From NCBI GenBank assembly GCA_903887975.1, contig CAISSD010000139.1, positions 1 through 5,546 on the forward strand: 5,546 nucleotides of DNA, read 5' to 3'. The stretch's first letter is position 1. Every line of letters starts with the position of its first letter. The notes under the pieces were generated by a model. It was not told the origin of the DNA, did no database searches, and saw only the letters and a program-made list of their open reading frames with translations. Below are positions 5,373-5,546 of the stretch, in pieces. The position numbers were made by a program, and so were the translations under genes. This DNA comes from an uncultured Legionellaceae bacterium. GTDB taxonomy: Bacteria > Pseudomonadota > Gammaproteobacteria > Legionellales > Legionellaceae.

Positions 5373-5546
5373 ATGACCATCATTGCCATTCGTGGAGCGC
5401 GAACGCATAATTTAAAAAATATTGATGTGGATATCCCACGAGACAAGTTAACTGTTATTACTGGCTTGTCAGGCTCTGGCAAATCATCATTGGCTTTTGA
5501 TACGTTGTATGCCGAAGGTCAACGTCGTTATGTCGAGTCTTTGTCG
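5373..5546 (+). CDS. uvrA: UvrABC excinuclease subunit A, 5' end (truncated by window)
   Basis: This is the start of UvrA, the ATPase that finds bulky DNA lesions and loads UvrB in nucleotide excision repair. Only 58 residues are in the window; the family is usually about 940 residues, so the gene continues to the right. The visible part is nearly diagnostic: IRGARTHNLKNI (6-17), IPRDKLTVITGLSGSGKSS (21-39) with the Walker A motif at 31-39, and FDTLYAEGQRRYVESLS (42-58). The start is ATG 5373, with GGA seven bases upstream (5363-5365) and an N-terminus that fits the family. The next gene to the left is divergent, starting at 5115 (or at 5277 if its longer frame is used), so uvrA has its own promoter region. 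Confidence 0.98.
   Translation, partial: MTIIAIRGARTHNLKNIDVDIPRDKLTVITGLSGSGKSSLAFDTLYAEGQRRYVESLS

Noticed and set aside
5365..5374. Ten-base palindrome ATGAATTCAT at the uvrA start.
   Set aside because: Contains an ordinary GAATTC and overlaps the start codon; no repeated half-sites or LexA-like pattern.

Overview
The window is a low-GC, densely coding piece of a gammaproteobacterial chromosome. The strongest sign is the conserved block ratA-rnfH followed by convergent bamE and divergent fur, an arrangement well known in gammaproteobacteria. The UvrA, Fur, RnfH and RatA sequences are all of gammaproteobacterial type. The AT-rich codon use and two unrecognised proteins with central membrane hairpins would suit a Legionella/Coxiella-like lineage, but that placement is inference only.

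Layout. Positions 1-544 (+) hold a small unrecognised membrane-hairpin protein whose true start may lie left of the window. A good sigma70-type promoter (552-580) then drives a tightly packed three-gene unit: an alpha/beta-hydrolase carboxylesterase (609-1265, TTG start), ratA (1265-1693, one-base overlap) and rnfH (1686-1991, eight-base overlap). bamE (minus, 2290-1952) converges on rnfH with a 40-base coding overlap. It diverges from fur (plus, 2329-2745, GTG start) across only 38 bases, so the likely fur promoter sits inside the start of bamE. A perfect 14-bp dyad (2752-2801) follows fur and probably ends its transcript.

A TATAAT element then leads into a 502-residue unrecognised protein (2864-4372, +) with a central two-helix membrane hairpin and a C-terminal PPLY motif. 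It converges on an N-formylglutamate amidohydrolase-family gene (minus, 5115-4408). The last gene is the 5' end of uvrA (5373 to beyond 5546), containing the Walker A motif.

How the genes relate. BamE belongs to the outer-membrane protein assembly machine, Fur is the iron-responsive repressor, UvrA is the damage-recognition ATPase of nucleotide excision repair, and RatA/RnfH are conserved small proteins usually found beside bamE. They are neighbours by conserved synteny rather than as one pathway. No mobile element, CRISPR array, tRNA or rRNA was seen. The parts least explained by known families are the 502-residue protein, the 175-residue protein and the dyad between fur and the 502-residue gene.
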